Shown here: positions 7,554-15,932 of the stretch, in pieces
Layout: the number at the start of each line of letters is the position of its first letter
Numbering within the stretch: the first letter of the stretch is position 1
Assembly: GCA_964440915.1 (NCBI GenBank)
Contig: CAYTTV010000051.1
Coordinates: 1-23,355 of the forward strand
From: CAMPJM01 sp964440915
GTDB lineage: Bacteria; Bacteroidota; Bacteroidia; Cytophagales; Cyclobacteriaceae
Reading direction: 5' to 3'
Length of the DNA stretch: 23,355 nt
Translations under genes and position numbers: made by a program
The notes under the pieces: model-generated
Databases searched by the model: none
What the model saw: only the letters and a program-made list of their open reading frames with translations
What the model was told of the DNA's origin: nothing

Positions 7554-10500
7554 TTAAAAACCATCAGAATCATCTGGCTGTTCCACCCTTTCTTTAAAAA
7601 GGAAATCATCTATACCTTCTTCTGCCTCCTCTACAGTCTGAAAATCTTCTTCCTTCACCACATTTTCTGTGGGCAGATGCAGCTGATATGGTTCTTCTAT
7701 ATTGAAATAATCTTTTCTAAACCTGTTCACAAATCCTAATGCATCTACCACATCGCCTTTAAAGAAAGCATATTCACCGATTTTCGCCTTTCCGGCCTTG
7801 GACCTGGAGCTGATGATGTCATTAAACTCTTGACTTGGAGAAGCAACCAAAAGGCGGTTGTTGAGATAGCTGAAGAAGTACCATGAAGCGGGTGATGCCT
7901 GTATGAAGATATTCACCTCATCGCCGTTCTCTGTTCTTCTTATTTCCATAAATCCGTCTAAGCCGGCATTGACATCATGCCTGATGATATTGGAGAGCCC
8001 CAGTTTGCCCGTGCTGTACCAGGCACTTTTCTCTGGCGACCATGACAAGTTGGCCCTAGAAAACATCAGAGGTCTGACTAAGGCATTGCTCGTTGAAGCC
8101 AATGGAGTATAGGCCGATAGGGATCTTTGTTCATAGTCCTTGGCTGCCTGCTCACTCAGCATGGCACCGAGCTTGTACATCAAGGCAGTTCTGTCAGGCT
8201 CGGCTTCACTGGCACCCAAACGGCCAACGACATCGATGATGTCGGCAGCCATCATGTCAGCAGCTTGTGTCGGAATATCGAATTTAAAGGCCATCATAGT
8301 GTTGAACATAAATTTGGCTTCATTCATGTTACCTTTCCCTATCCCTACCGCATCTATCCCAAAGTCCTTATTGGGAAGCAAGAAGTTGATTTTACCTTCT
8401 GCCCGCACATCCAAGTTGGTCTCATTGTAGGTAAAAAGTCTTCCATTATACTCATTACCGATGTAGCGACTATCCACCACTTTATACTCATTTTTGGGAG
8501 CATCATAAGAAAGGAAGCCATCGGTCGTAAAAACGGTATGGTCGTCTGGAGAGCGTTTGGTACTCAGAAGTGTGGGATATAGTTCTTCACTTTGGCTGTC
8601 AATAAACAAGCCGGCAGCTACGGGTTCACCTGCATCGGTAATGCTCGTGGCAATATTGATCACGCCCATTTCTTCATCTGAACTGCTTTTATACACAATC
8701 CAGGAGTTGTCTGCCATATGAGTCAACTCCAATCGGACATAGCCGTCCAGTTCTAGGGCAGGCTTGTCGGCATACATGGTCATCGTTCCTTTGTATATCA
8801 GCCCTGGTGCCAAGTTGAGCTTATCTGCCTCTGTCACCTCACCACTAGAAACAGTATGATAGCGTTTCTGCCTTCTCGTGCTATAAGGATCTTCTACCAA
8901 AGCAAAGCTGCCCATTTTGATAGAAAAAGTATCGGAAACACTGTTGACATAAAGGTAAGTCGCATCTCCCTCAAATTTGTTTCGTGAGAGGATCGTGATA
9001 TCGCCTCTGTATAGGTTATGATATTCGTTTAGGGTATCCAGTACAATTGTCGTATTGTCAAATCTGTCGAAGACCGCATTTTCCAGGATCAGCACCTTGT
9101 TGTCTTCAGGCGTAATCTTGGCATCTGCCACTTTTATATAAGGGATACCGGATACGTTCAGCTCCAAGGTGTTGATATCATAAACCGCTTCAGTGGCGTT
9201 GAAGGCCAAAGAGTCTAACTCTTTTCTAGTAGCATAAAAATAAGATTTGCTGATGTCGATATCATCCGGCTTGCTCATCGTCACGGTTTTGTCTTCCAGG
9301 TTCCATGATGCATTGGTGATAGAAGTTTTGAATTGTGCATAAGGAAATTCCAGTGCTGCCACGCCTTCTACTTCTGGGCTAATATCTGCAATGTCTTTAA
9401 GCAGGTTGAAATTCAACCGCACATCCTGTCCTGTAAAAGCAGGTTTCGAAGGGCTTGAAGATTTGATTTCAAATTTGGCATGCCGTGCCGTATAGTTATT
9501 CCTATTGAAGAACAAGCTATCAGATATGGCTTCCGAACCACGGGTGAGCAATTTTCCTGCTCCAAAAAGGCCACTAGCAGAAATGATTGCAGTACCTTCT
9601 AGAGAAGCGGTCTCATTATAGAGCACAAAAGGTTCTTTAATGTTCTGAACATACATGCTGTCCTTATGCGGAAGCCAACGCATCCGGTACTCTTCTACTG
9701 TAGCTTCTGGAAAAGACGCCTGTCCCAAGACACCTTCCCTTATCTGTGCACGTGTTCCTTTGGTGGTTACAGAGTCAATATAATAGATAAAATCTTCTGA
9801 CTCTAAAGTACTGGTGAGATAGTCTATTTTGCCAGAAGTTCTCAAACCTCGGCCATCTAAGGTCAATTGATTGTAGCTCGTACCTTTCTTTCCATAGACA
9901 TTGTAGCCTTCATAGGGAAGTTGATGCACAAAACCCAGTGAGTTATCCGACATCACTTGTAGCCGCTCCCTAAACTCCGGAAAGATCCCTCCAGACACGA
10001 AGGACCCCTCAAAGCCAATAACACTCGGGTCACTACTGCTCAAGCTGTCTATCTCAAAGCTCGGTATGGTAAAGTACACCGATTTGTCATAGGCACCATT
10101 TAGCACACGCTTGTCATCAAAATACACGACGGCATCTTTATGAGATGAAAATATGGGGTACTGAGCAAAATATTTTATGGCTGACTTATTATTGGGCTTG
10201 TTGATATAAAGCACACCGGCCGTTTCACGCAATTGGTTAGACAGCTTTATCTTTCTGTTATGGCCAGTGCCATCCTTTTCTACTGTTTCAATATTGAATT
10301 TCAAGGAATCGATCTGAGGCATCTTGACAAGGAAACTATCATAATTAAAATGAAATTCCTTCCCTATATACTCAAAATTACCTGCATTGACCTGGCCATC
10401 AAAAACAAAATTTCTATTGCCCAACAACGTAATTTCTTTGTCATTGGGGATAATATACACATCCAACAGTTCGCTGATATAGAACCGGCTCACCCCTCTA

Positions 10501-12386
10501 ATGGTCAGCACCTGGTCCTTGATTTTGAAAGTAGCATTGGGTTCTCCAGGCGAAATGGACGGTATCAACAGGTTGTCAAAGTCTTTGAGTTTCTGGTGAG
10601 ACATCACAAAATGGAATCCTTTGCGCTTAATTTTTACATAGCCACTATGGCTATCGAAATCGATAAACCCTCGCTGCATCAAAAATGCCATGGCACCTCG
10701 GATGGTGGCGGGATTTTGATTAAGCGCATTGGCCATGTCATCTGCATAAAACTCGGACGAACGTGTCCTTCGGGCATACCCCACTGCCATGAGCAAAGGA
10801 TTGAAGTTGTACAACCCAACCAGTTGGTCAAAGGCCTGTTCTTTGAAATACTCCTGAGAAGCAAATATCGCAGGAATCTGACTTTTGGCGTTCAAAATAG
10901 CAATGTCCAAACTATCGGCTTTCAAGTCCCATTTGATCATGTCAGCACTCATTTCCACATTAAAGTACGAGCTGTAAAAGGGCGTATCCTTATATCCTCC
11001 ATCTTCTTTCAGCAATGTGAGTATGGATGAAGGAACATTGAACTGGAAATTAACCGAAGGGTGAAAAATAGAATCGTTGCGATGATATATAAATATGGCT
11101 GCCCTGTCTGCTGTTACGACTGTGTCCATCAGATTAAAGCGGTTGGAAACAGCACGGAACTTGGGGGTTCCGCTATCTTTCACCTCTATGATGGCATTGC
11201 CGTCCACTACTGACGAACTGAATATCCTATCGCCCATCAAGGAGAACCCTCCTTTATAAAACAAATTATTACTTCCTAGATTGCTTACCCTTATATTGTT
11301 ATCATAGGACTTGAATCTCGGGTAACGTATGTTATTAGGATCGCTCCTCACGCTCTTATAGTCAAAAACACCTTCTACGGGCTTGTCTACTTTACCCATA
11401 TAAGTGAGGGAAACATTCTCAGCAGAAAATTCTGGTTTATTGACCAATATCTTGAAATCTGTAAACGTACAAAATACAGAGTCGGGGTGAAGTCCTGCAT
11501 TGGCCCAGGAAAACCTACCGCCTTTCCCTACAAATGTCTTGTTCAGGAACATTAGGCTGCCTTGTGTTCCCGTGAGGCTTGAAGAGTCGAATCTTGATGC
11601 AAAGAGCAGGTCGATGTTTTCAAAGGTAATGATGGGGCCGGTTACTTGTGGCAGATCTATAAGGGGTGCGAAGGTTTCAGGCTCCACTTCAGTTGCTACT
11701 GGTGTCGTATCCCACGAGCTATTTTCCCAATCTGTAGAGCCCCAACCATCGGCACTATCATCATCCCAGTCGCTAAACCAGTCATCCGCAGGTTGAGCGT
11801 CCTCGACATCTTGAACAACCTCTTCTGGATCAGCACCATAAGGAGCAATGTAGTCAAAATCAAAACTGCCTTTGGTAAAAACCAAACTATTGTAAGAAGA
11901 GTAGAATAAGGCATTGTGTTCAAAAAAATCTTTAAGGAAGGTAAAATAGTGCATCAAGCTGTTTCTATGCTCGTGCAATTCGATTTCAGAAGCAACCCTA
12001 AGCAGGTTGTCTAGCTGTGTGGCCGACAATTGCTTGTCGACACCCTTTATCAGCACTTGAAAGAAATCAGAAAAGGTAGGATAAGCTTTGTATTTCTTGG
12101 CTGTCATCCTTTTCGCAAAGTCTTCAATAGCTACTTTTTGAGCAGGCGTAAAGCGTCCACTATTCCAAGCTTGATTAAAAGTAACTGCGGTTTGCTTGGC
12201 TTCGGCATTGTTCGTCAGGTCCATCATTTTGGTAACTTCCGCAGGAAAGCCCACCTCTTCGATCGGCACATCTTGACTCCATACAGATAAGGGGGCAAGG
12301 GCAAAACAAAACAGCAATGTGGCCCTGTTACAGGCGTTTGTAAAATAAGACAGACTTCCTCTCAATGCATTCAAAACGTTCAACAT
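7554..12386 (-). CDS. Giant exported beta-rich protein of unknown function (1610 aa)
   Basis: I cannot assign a function. The ATG start gives a signal peptide of about 38 residues (hydrophobic core ATLLFCFALAPLSVWS), so the product is exported. Residues 45-170 look helical. Residues 186-238 form an acidic linker with five tryptophans (203, 207, 215, 220, 225). From about 240 the sequence is dominated by short beta-strands with recurring phrases such as DSL, F-x-G and GGIFP (near 800). This is the texture of OstA/LptA-like or AsmA/TamB-like periplasmic repeat proteins. Embedded at about 535-605 is a segment resembling a winged helix (ADDMANALNQNPATIRGAMA, then GFIDFDSHSGYVKIKRKGFHF). The last 45 residues are acidic. 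There is no C-terminal aromatic outer-membrane signature and no type IX secretion tail that I recognise. It lies between prmA and the M20 peptidase gene, 119 and 99 bp away. I believe similar large hypothetical proteins exist in other Bacteroidota, but that is memory, not a search. Confidence 0.88.
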   Translation of the reverse strand: MLNVLNALRGSLSYFTNACNRATLLFCFALAPLSVWSQDVPIEEVGFPAEVTKMMDLTNNAEAKQTAVTFNQAWNSGRFTPAQKVAIEDFAKRMTAKKYKAYPTFSDFFQVLIKGVDKQLSATQLDNLLRVASEIELHEHRNSLMHYFTFLKDFFEHNALFYSSYNSLVFTKGSFDFDYIAPYGADPEEVVQDVEDAQPADDWFSDWDDDSADGWGSTDWENSSWDTTPVATEVEPETFAPLIDLPQVTGPIITFENIDLLFASRFDSSSLTGTQGSLMFLNKTFVGKGGRFSWANAGLHPDSVFCTFTDFKILVNKPEFSAENVSLTYMGKVDKPVEGVFDYKSVRSDPNNIRYPRFKSYDNNIRVSNLGSNNLFYKGGFSLMGDRIFSSSVVDGNAIIEVKDSGTPKFRAVSNRFNLMDTVVTADRAAIFIYHRNDSIFHPSVNFQFNVPSSILTLLKEDGGYKDTPFYSSYFNVEMSADMIKWDLKADSLDIAILNAKSQIPAIFASQEYFKEQAFDQLVGLYNFNPLLMAVGYARRTRSSEFYADDMANALNQNPATIRGAMAFLMQRGFIDFDSHSGYVKIKRKGFHFVMSHQKLKDFDNLLIPSISPGEPNATFKIKDQVLTIRGVSRFYISELLDVYIIPNDKEITLLGNRNFVFDGQVNAGNFEYIGKEFHFNYDSFLVKMPQIDSLKFNIETVEKDGTGHNRKIKLSNQLRETAGVLYINKPNNKSAIKYFAQYPIFSSHKDAVVYFDDKRVLNGAYDKSVYFTIPSFEIDSLSSSDPSVIGFEGSFVSGGIFPEFRERLQVMSDNSLGFVHQLPYEGYNVYGKKGTSYNQLTLDGRGLRTSGKIDYLTSTLESEDFIYYIDSVTTKGTRAQIREGVLGQASFPEATVEEYRMRWLPHKDSMYVQNIKEPFVLYNETASLEGTAIISASGLFGAGKLLTRGSEAISDSLFFNRNNYTARHAKFEIKSSSPSKPAFTGQDVRLNFNLLKDIADISPEVEGVAALEFPYAQFKTSITNASWNLEDKTVTMSKPDDIDISKSYFYATRKELDSLAFNATEAVYDINTLELNVSGIPYIKVADAKITPEDNKVLILENAVFDRFDNTTIVLDTLNEYHNLYRGDITILSRNKFEGDATYLYVNSVSDTFSIKMGSFALVEDPYSTRRQKRYHTVSSGEVTEADKLNLAPGLIYKGTMTMYADKPALELDGYVRLELTHMADNSWIVYKSSSDEEMGVINIATSITDAGEPVAAGLFIDSQSEELYPTLLSTKRSPDDHTVFTTDGFLSYDAPKNEYKVVDSRYIGNEYNGRLFTYNETNLDVRAEGKINFLLPNKDFGIDAVGIGKGNMNEAKFMFNTMMAFKFDIPTQAADMMAADIIDVVGRLGASEAEPDRTALMYKLGAMLSEQAAKDYEQRSLSAYTPLASTSNALVRPLMFSRANLSWSPEKSAWYSTGKLGLSNIIRHDVNAGLDGFMEIRRTENGDEVNIFIQASPASWYFFSYLNNRLLVASPSQEFNDIISSRSKAGKAKIGEYAFFKGDVVDALGFVNRFRKDYFNIEEPYQLHLPTENVVKEEDFQTVEEAEEGIDDFLFKERVEQPDDSDGF

Positions 12387-12505
12387 TATATTTTATCGAA
12401 AATAAGGATTGGCCGAAGAGGATAAACCAGAATTATAGTCAGAACATTACATTTGAATCTTTCTACGCAAACTTCCCAGACAATCTCTCCCTTTTGAAGA
12501 AACCC

Positions 12506-13342
12506 TTAATTCACTTTCTCGAATACAACGGCCACCCAATCCTTTTTAGTTTCATATCGCAATTTTTTCAGACCATGGTTGACGGCCTCTTGCTCTATAT
12601 CCGGAATATCCTTTTCATAAAACCCGCTGAGCAGCAGACAACCTCCTAATTTCAGCAGTTTGCTGTACGTAGGAATTTCCTCCAATAGTACATTTCGGTT
12701 GATATTGGCCAGTATGATGTCTCGAGGGTGTCGTTCAGGGATGACATCCACTGTCCCTTCATAGCATGCAATCTCCGGACAACCATTGAGCATAAAATTC
12801 TCTTTGCTATTTGTCACGGCCCATTCTTCTATATCACAGGCAGCAATGCTTGAGGCCCCTAGCTTATGCGCCATAATGGCCAAAATACCCGTTCCACAGC
12901 CAAGGTCCAGCACCGATTTGCCTTTAAAGTCGATACCCAACTGCGCTTTCAGCATCAGGTGGGTAGTTTCATGATGCCCTGTACCAAAAGACATTTTAGG
13001 ATTGATCACAATTTCGTAGGGATAATCGTGAACTGGCTCGTGAAATGAAGCCCGAACAATACACTTATCGTCCACTATGATTGGGTCATAATGCTTCTCC
13101 CACTCTTCATTCCAGTTTTTCTTCTCCACTTCTTCCACCACATAGGAAAGTGGCGAAACGATGTCTCGGTACTTTTCTACAATTTCATTTACCGCTCGTT
13201 CATTATAGACGTCCGCTTCTGCAGATGCCTGAAAACCGGTATCCGTTTCCAAGAAAGTATCAAAATCAACTTGCGATAGCTCTGCTATCAGCATATCGGA
13301 ACATGCAGGATCGCATTCAAAATTCAGTACAATATAATTCAA
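12506..13342 (-). CDS. prmA: Ribosomal protein L11 methyltransferase
   Basis: PrmA methylates ribosomal protein L11 using S-adenosylmethionine in the cytoplasm. The 278-residue sequence has an N-terminal L11-recognition domain (about 1-100). The methyltransferase fold that follows shows FGTGHHETT (linker motif), VLDLGCGTGIL (SAM-binding motif I), ACDIEEWAV (acidic loop), ILANINRNVLL (catalytic-site N-x-N region) and LLLSGFY. The start codon is TTG. No ATG or GTG precedes it before an in-frame stop at 13355-13357, and the encoded N-terminus (NYIVLNFEC) matches the usual MxYIELxI start of the family, so TTG is very probably correct. It lies downstream of tpiA and the small repeat protein on the same strand. 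tpiA and prmA are, as I recall, common neighbours in this phylum. Confidence 0.95.
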   Translation of the reverse strand: MNYIVLNFECDPACSDMLIAELSQVDFDTFLETDTGFQASAEADVYNERAVNEIVEKYRDIVSPLSYVVEEVEKKNWNEEWEKHYDPIIVDDKCIVRASFHEPVHDYPYEIVINPKMSFGTGHHETTHLMLKAQLGIDFKGKSVLDLGCGTGILAIMAHKLGASSIAACDIEEWAVTNSKENFMLNGCPEIACYEGTVDVIPERHPRDIILANINRNVLLEEIPTYSKLLKLGGCLLLSGFYEKDIPDIEQEAVNHGLKKLRYETKKDWVAVVFEKVN

Positions 13343-13473
13343 TGTATTAACCGGTTATGATAAACAAACGCCCAGCACCCTGCATACAGTATAGACATTC
13401 TGCTATTTATATAAGGGTGGGCTACACCTTGACAGATAAGCTTGGGCCGAAACCTCATGAAATAAAAGGCAGA

Positions 13474-13830
13474 TTACTTTTTGCAACCAGCAAAGGCAGG
13501 GGTATTGGTATAATAGATAGAGAAATCGGCAAGGTCTTTATTGTCGGTAATAAACACTACGTATTTGGCAAAATTAATGGCCTTGGCAAAAAACCACAGG
13601 CCCCTTTCATCTGCATATAGTTTATTATCCTCACGAAAGACCACCAGGTCGGCAAAGGCTTCGCTTTCTTCTATGAATATGACAAAGTCCGCTTCCCTGG
13701 CATCTTTGGTAGCGTATACCGCTCCATATACTTTGCAAATGTCCATTTTTTGGGCTGCAGCAGGCAAGCTCAAGCCTATCCACAACAGGCCCAATAAGGC
13801 TATTTCATATCCCCATTTTTTCATTTGCAT
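13474..13830 (-). CDS. Small secreted protein of 13-residue tandem repeats (DUF6150-like)
   Basis: From the ATG at 13830 the protein has 118 residues. The frame extends to a TTG at 13842, and another ATG lies at 13824. The signal peptide (MQMKKWGYEIALLGLLWIGL and the following SLPAAAQ) implies export. The mature part is five near-perfect repeats beginning with Ala-Asp or Ala-Lys: 47-59 (ADFVIFIEESEAF), 60-72 (ADLVVFREDNKLY), 73-87 (ADERGLWFFAKAINF), 88-100 (AKYVVFITDNKDL) and 101-113 (ADFSIYYTNTPAF). Four have exactly 13 residues and one has 15. Cys32 and Cys116 bracket the repeats and could form a disulfide. The pattern recalls Bacteroidota proteins labelled DUF6150. The function is unknown. 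The gene starts 40 bp after the tpiA stop, so the two are probably co-transcribed. Confidence 0.85.
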   Translation of the reverse strand: MQMKKWGYEIALLGLLWIGLSLPAAAQKMDICKVYGAVYATKDAREADFVIFIEESEAFADLVVFREDNKLYADERGLWFFAKAINFAKYVVFITDNKDLADFSIYYTNTPAFAGCKK

Positions 13831-13870
13831 AAGGTTTCTCAAAAGAATGTGAGCGAAAATAAAGTCAAGA

Positions 13871-14632
13871 TCAGAAAGACTTGATAATATCTACAAAGCT
13901 TCGTGATTTGAGTGACGCTCCACCAATAAGTCCACCGTCCACATCTTCACAGGCAAACAGTTCCGGCGCATTCGTCGGGTTGCAGCTTCCGCCGTACAAT
14001 ATAGAAGTTTGTTGCGCCACTTCCTCACCATATTTACCAGCAATGTGCTTTCTAATTACCGCATGCATCTCCTGTGCCTGCTCCGTTGATGCAGTCTTTC
14101 CAGTACCTATGGCCCAAATCGGCTCGTATGCAATTACCACTTTCCCGAAATCTTCTTTGCTCAGGCCAAATAGGCTGTTGGTTAATTGTTGGGTCACGTA
14201 GCCCGACTGCTCGTCAGCTTCTCGCACTTCCAAAGGCTCTCCACAGCAGAAAATCGGCGTAAGGTTATGCTTCAGCGCCACTTCTACTTTTTTGGCCAGC
14301 AACTCATCGCTTTCTTTATGATATTCTCTCCTTTCGCTATGGCCAACCAGCACGTATTTCGCCCCTACCGAAGTAAGCATAGCAGCAGAGATGTCCCCTG
14401 TATAAGCACCCTCTTCATGTTCACTACAGTTTTGAGCGCCCAAGGCAACTTGTGCCGTTCCAGCTACCAACTTCTGCACACTGTTCAAATGGATAAATGG
14501 GGGAAACAACACAACGTCTGCGCCACCTTTGCTCTCATCTTGGACCATATTCACAATTTCAGAAGCCAGCTTCAAGCCTTCATCCAAGGTCTTGTTCATC
14601 TTCCAGTTGCCTGCTACGATTTTCTTTCTCAT
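13871..14632 (-). CDS. tpiA: Triosephosphate isomerase
   Basis: TpiA interconverts dihydroxyacetone phosphate and glyceraldehyde 3-phosphate in glycolysis and gluconeogenesis, in the cytoplasm. The full-length 253-residue TIM barrel shows every active-site element: Asn9 and Lys11 in AGNWKMN, His98 in VGHSERR, Glu170 in AYEPIWAIGTG with the flexible loop 6 following (IGTGKTAS), YGGS (213-216), and the phosphate-binding GGLIGGASL near the C-terminus. The start is ATG. A plausible promoter (TTG, 17-base spacer, TAATTTTA) lies about 60-90 bp upstream, so tpiA may head a transcript that includes the repeat protein and perhaps prmA. Confidence 0.98.
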   Translation of the reverse strand: MRKKIVAGNWKMNKTLDEGLKLASEIVNMVQDESKGGADVVLFPPFIHLNSVQKLVAGTAQVALGAQNCSEHEEGAYTGDISAAMLTSVGAKYVLVGHSERREYHKESDELLAKKVEVALKHNLTPIFCCGEPLEVREADEQSGYVTQQLTNSLFGLSKEDFGKVVIAYEPIWAIGTGKTASTEQAQEMHAVIRKHIAGKYGEEVAQQTSILYGGSCNPTNAPELFACEDVDGGLIGGASLKSRSFVDIIKSF

Positions 14633-14692
14633 GCCTGATATATTTTTTTGGTTTTCATATAATGCTCAAATATATGGCATTTGCATTTATCC

Positions 14693-14720
14693 TAAAATTA
14701 ATCTCCATAGGGAAAGCCAA
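14693..14720 (-). promoter_or_regulatory. Possible Bacteroidota-type promoter for tpiA
   Basis: On the minus strand a TTG (14720-14718) is followed by exactly 17 bases and TAATTTTA (14700-14693). This is close to the TTG-N17-23-TAnnTTTG consensus, with only the last base different. It lies about 60 bp ahead of the tpiA ATG in an otherwise empty 143-bp spacer. Confidence 0.35.
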
Positions 14721-14775
14721 TTTCTAAACTTCTGAGCACATGGGGAAATCGAACAATCATAAGCTTTATGTAACC

Positions 14776-15306
14776 CTACGCACCCGCCCTATGCCTATAC
14801 TGCTGAAATATCAGCGAAATTGCGCTTCTGATCCTTTCTTCCATTTTTTCAGGATTTTGGTGAGCGATTCCGCTCGTATAGCCTTGCCATACCAATTGGT
14901 TCTTCCTCCTGTCCACCAAGTCTATTATCAGTGTCCCTTCTTTATAGTTATAGGGCCTGATATCGTCCCTTCGCCAGTAGCTGTAAGAGGGGATAGTCGT
15001 ATAGCCCGTCTTTTCCTCGATCACCATATGGAAGTTCACCAGCAAATCGGGATTCTCCGAAAGCCTATATCCCCTTCCTTCCATTTCCGAATGAATGGCA
15101 TTTTTGATCCGCTTCCTCACCAGGCTATTGTCCAAAATGGGGTGCTTGTCTGCTTGTTTGTCTATATCTTCCGACCAATTAAAAGTCGCATAAGCGCCAA
15201 AATCAGCGTCTTTATCATAATCGACTTTTACCGATGGCAGCGATGATGCAGTACATTGGGTCAAAAACACCGCCATCACAATCCAAATATATTGAAGGTA
15301 TTTCAT
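14776..15306 (-). CDS. DUF4136 family lipoprotein
   Basis: The 176-residue product begins with a lipoprotein signal (MKYLQYIWIVMAVFLTQC), where Cys18 would be lipidated, so it should be anchored in the membrane facing the periplasm. The mature part follows the DUF4136 pattern: an opening VDYDKDADFGAYATFNW, a helix with IKNAIHSEMEGRGY, DLLVNFHMVIEEKTGY, a Tyr/Trp-rich turn (IPSYSYWRRDD), then GTLIIDLVDRRKNQLVWQG and a C-terminal amphipathic helix. The biochemical role of the family is not known. The gene lies upstream of tpiA with 143 bp between them and has a long non-coding stretch before it, so it probably has its own promoter. Confidence 0.88.
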   Translation of the reverse strand: MKYLQYIWIVMAVFLTQCTASSLPSVKVDYDKDADFGAYATFNWSEDIDKQADKHPILDNSLVRKRIKNAIHSEMEGRGYRLSENPDLLVNFHMVIEEKTGYTTIPSYSYWRRDDIRPYNYKEGTLIIDLVDRRKNQLVWQGYTSGIAHQNPEKMEERIRSAISLIFQQYRHRAGA

Positions 15307-15420
15307 TATTTACTAAGTTTATAAGTTCACGATCTAAAACACAGGGCTTTACATCAAAAACCCGACCAAAACCAATAAGTTTTTGCGGTATCCTCCCCAT
15401 TTTTGAACAAAAAGAAATGA

Positions 15421-15519
15421 AAATTTTGGGCGCCATTTCCCGCTGTCCGCTACTACTCCGCACCACGCTCAAACCTTCCCTTGGCGGGGTAACCGCTGCC
15501 ATCGGGGGCGCTCCTGCGC
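15421..15519 (-). repeat. GC-rich intergenic element, copy B (inverted relative to copy A)
   Basis: Read on the minus strand this 99-bp block has the same word order as 2563-2660: GCGCAG, AGCG, GAT, CCCGC, CGGA, TAGCGG, AGCG, GCGCCCAAAA and TTT, over almost the same length (98 and 99 bp). The overall match by eye is only partial, so the copies are diverged. Copy B lacks the clean 9-bp stem of copy A. It lies between the 70-residue gene and the DUF4136 gene. Similar GC-rich words recur, from memory, in spacers of many Bacteroidota genomes. Confidence 0.5.
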
Positions 15520-15681
15520 ATTGCCGAGCCTTGTCCCTTGAGGCACAAATGGTCAGTGTCTTCAAAAACCCTAGAAGCAAGATAATCATCCTTATAGCGA
15601 AACCCTTCAGAGGCCATCAAGAGGGCTCTGGAGCATCCTATCACAAAAGCTACTATTTTAAGTGCTTTTCTTATATTCGGT

Positions 15682-15712
15682 TATTGCCTGATTTCGTCAA
15701 AATCAGGCAATA
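15682..15712. repeat. Perfect 13-bp inverted repeat (hairpin)
   Basis: TATTGCCTGATTT (15682-15694) pairs perfectly with AAATCAGGCAATA (15700-15712) around the five-base loop CGTCA. It lies alone in non-coding DNA, 220 bp past the 70-residue gene's stop codon. No run of T follows on either strand, so a standard terminator is not obvious. It could be an RNA structure, a protein-binding dyad or the end of a decayed mobile element. Confidence 0.6.
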
Positions 15713-15932
15713 GATGTCTACTCACAGAGAACATGAAAACGGAGAGATATATTTTTACATTTACATGTTATAAAGCGCTCCCTTTAATGCAGTTATCCAA
15801 CTCCTATCATTCTTTTTACAACTTTTTCTGCACTAGATACCTCAAGTAATAGTCCTCTAAAAAGAGAGACTGAGGGGGGAAACCGCACAACCCGAATAGA
15901 AGACAAAACTCATCTTTTATTGGCAACCACAA

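Larger units (their letters stand above)
15307..15932. other. 626-bp stretch without a convincing gene
   Basis: Open frames here overlap the DUF4136 start or the GC-rich element and have no recognisable protein features. The stretch holds the GC-rich repeat copy B (15421-15519) and a 13-bp hairpin (15682-15712). It also holds a weaker bulged hairpin near 15852-15872, about 60 bp past the stop codon of the 70-residue gene. The flanks 15307-15420 and 15713-15932 are AT-rich. The stretch must hold the DUF4136 promoter and the end of the 70-residue gene's transcript, but I see no clear consensus for either. Confidence 0.6.

Noticed and set aside
10233..11030. Plus-strand open frame of 265 codons opposite the giant exported protein
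   Set aside because: It lies wholly antisense to a well-supported gene, and its product looks like an arbitrary reading of the complementary strand.
15234..15713. Plus-strand open frame of 159 codons across the DUF4136 start and the non-coding stretch
   Set aside because: It overlaps the signal-peptide part of the DUF4136 gene, runs through the GC-rich repeat and ends in the 13-bp hairpin. The product has no coherent fold or recognised family.
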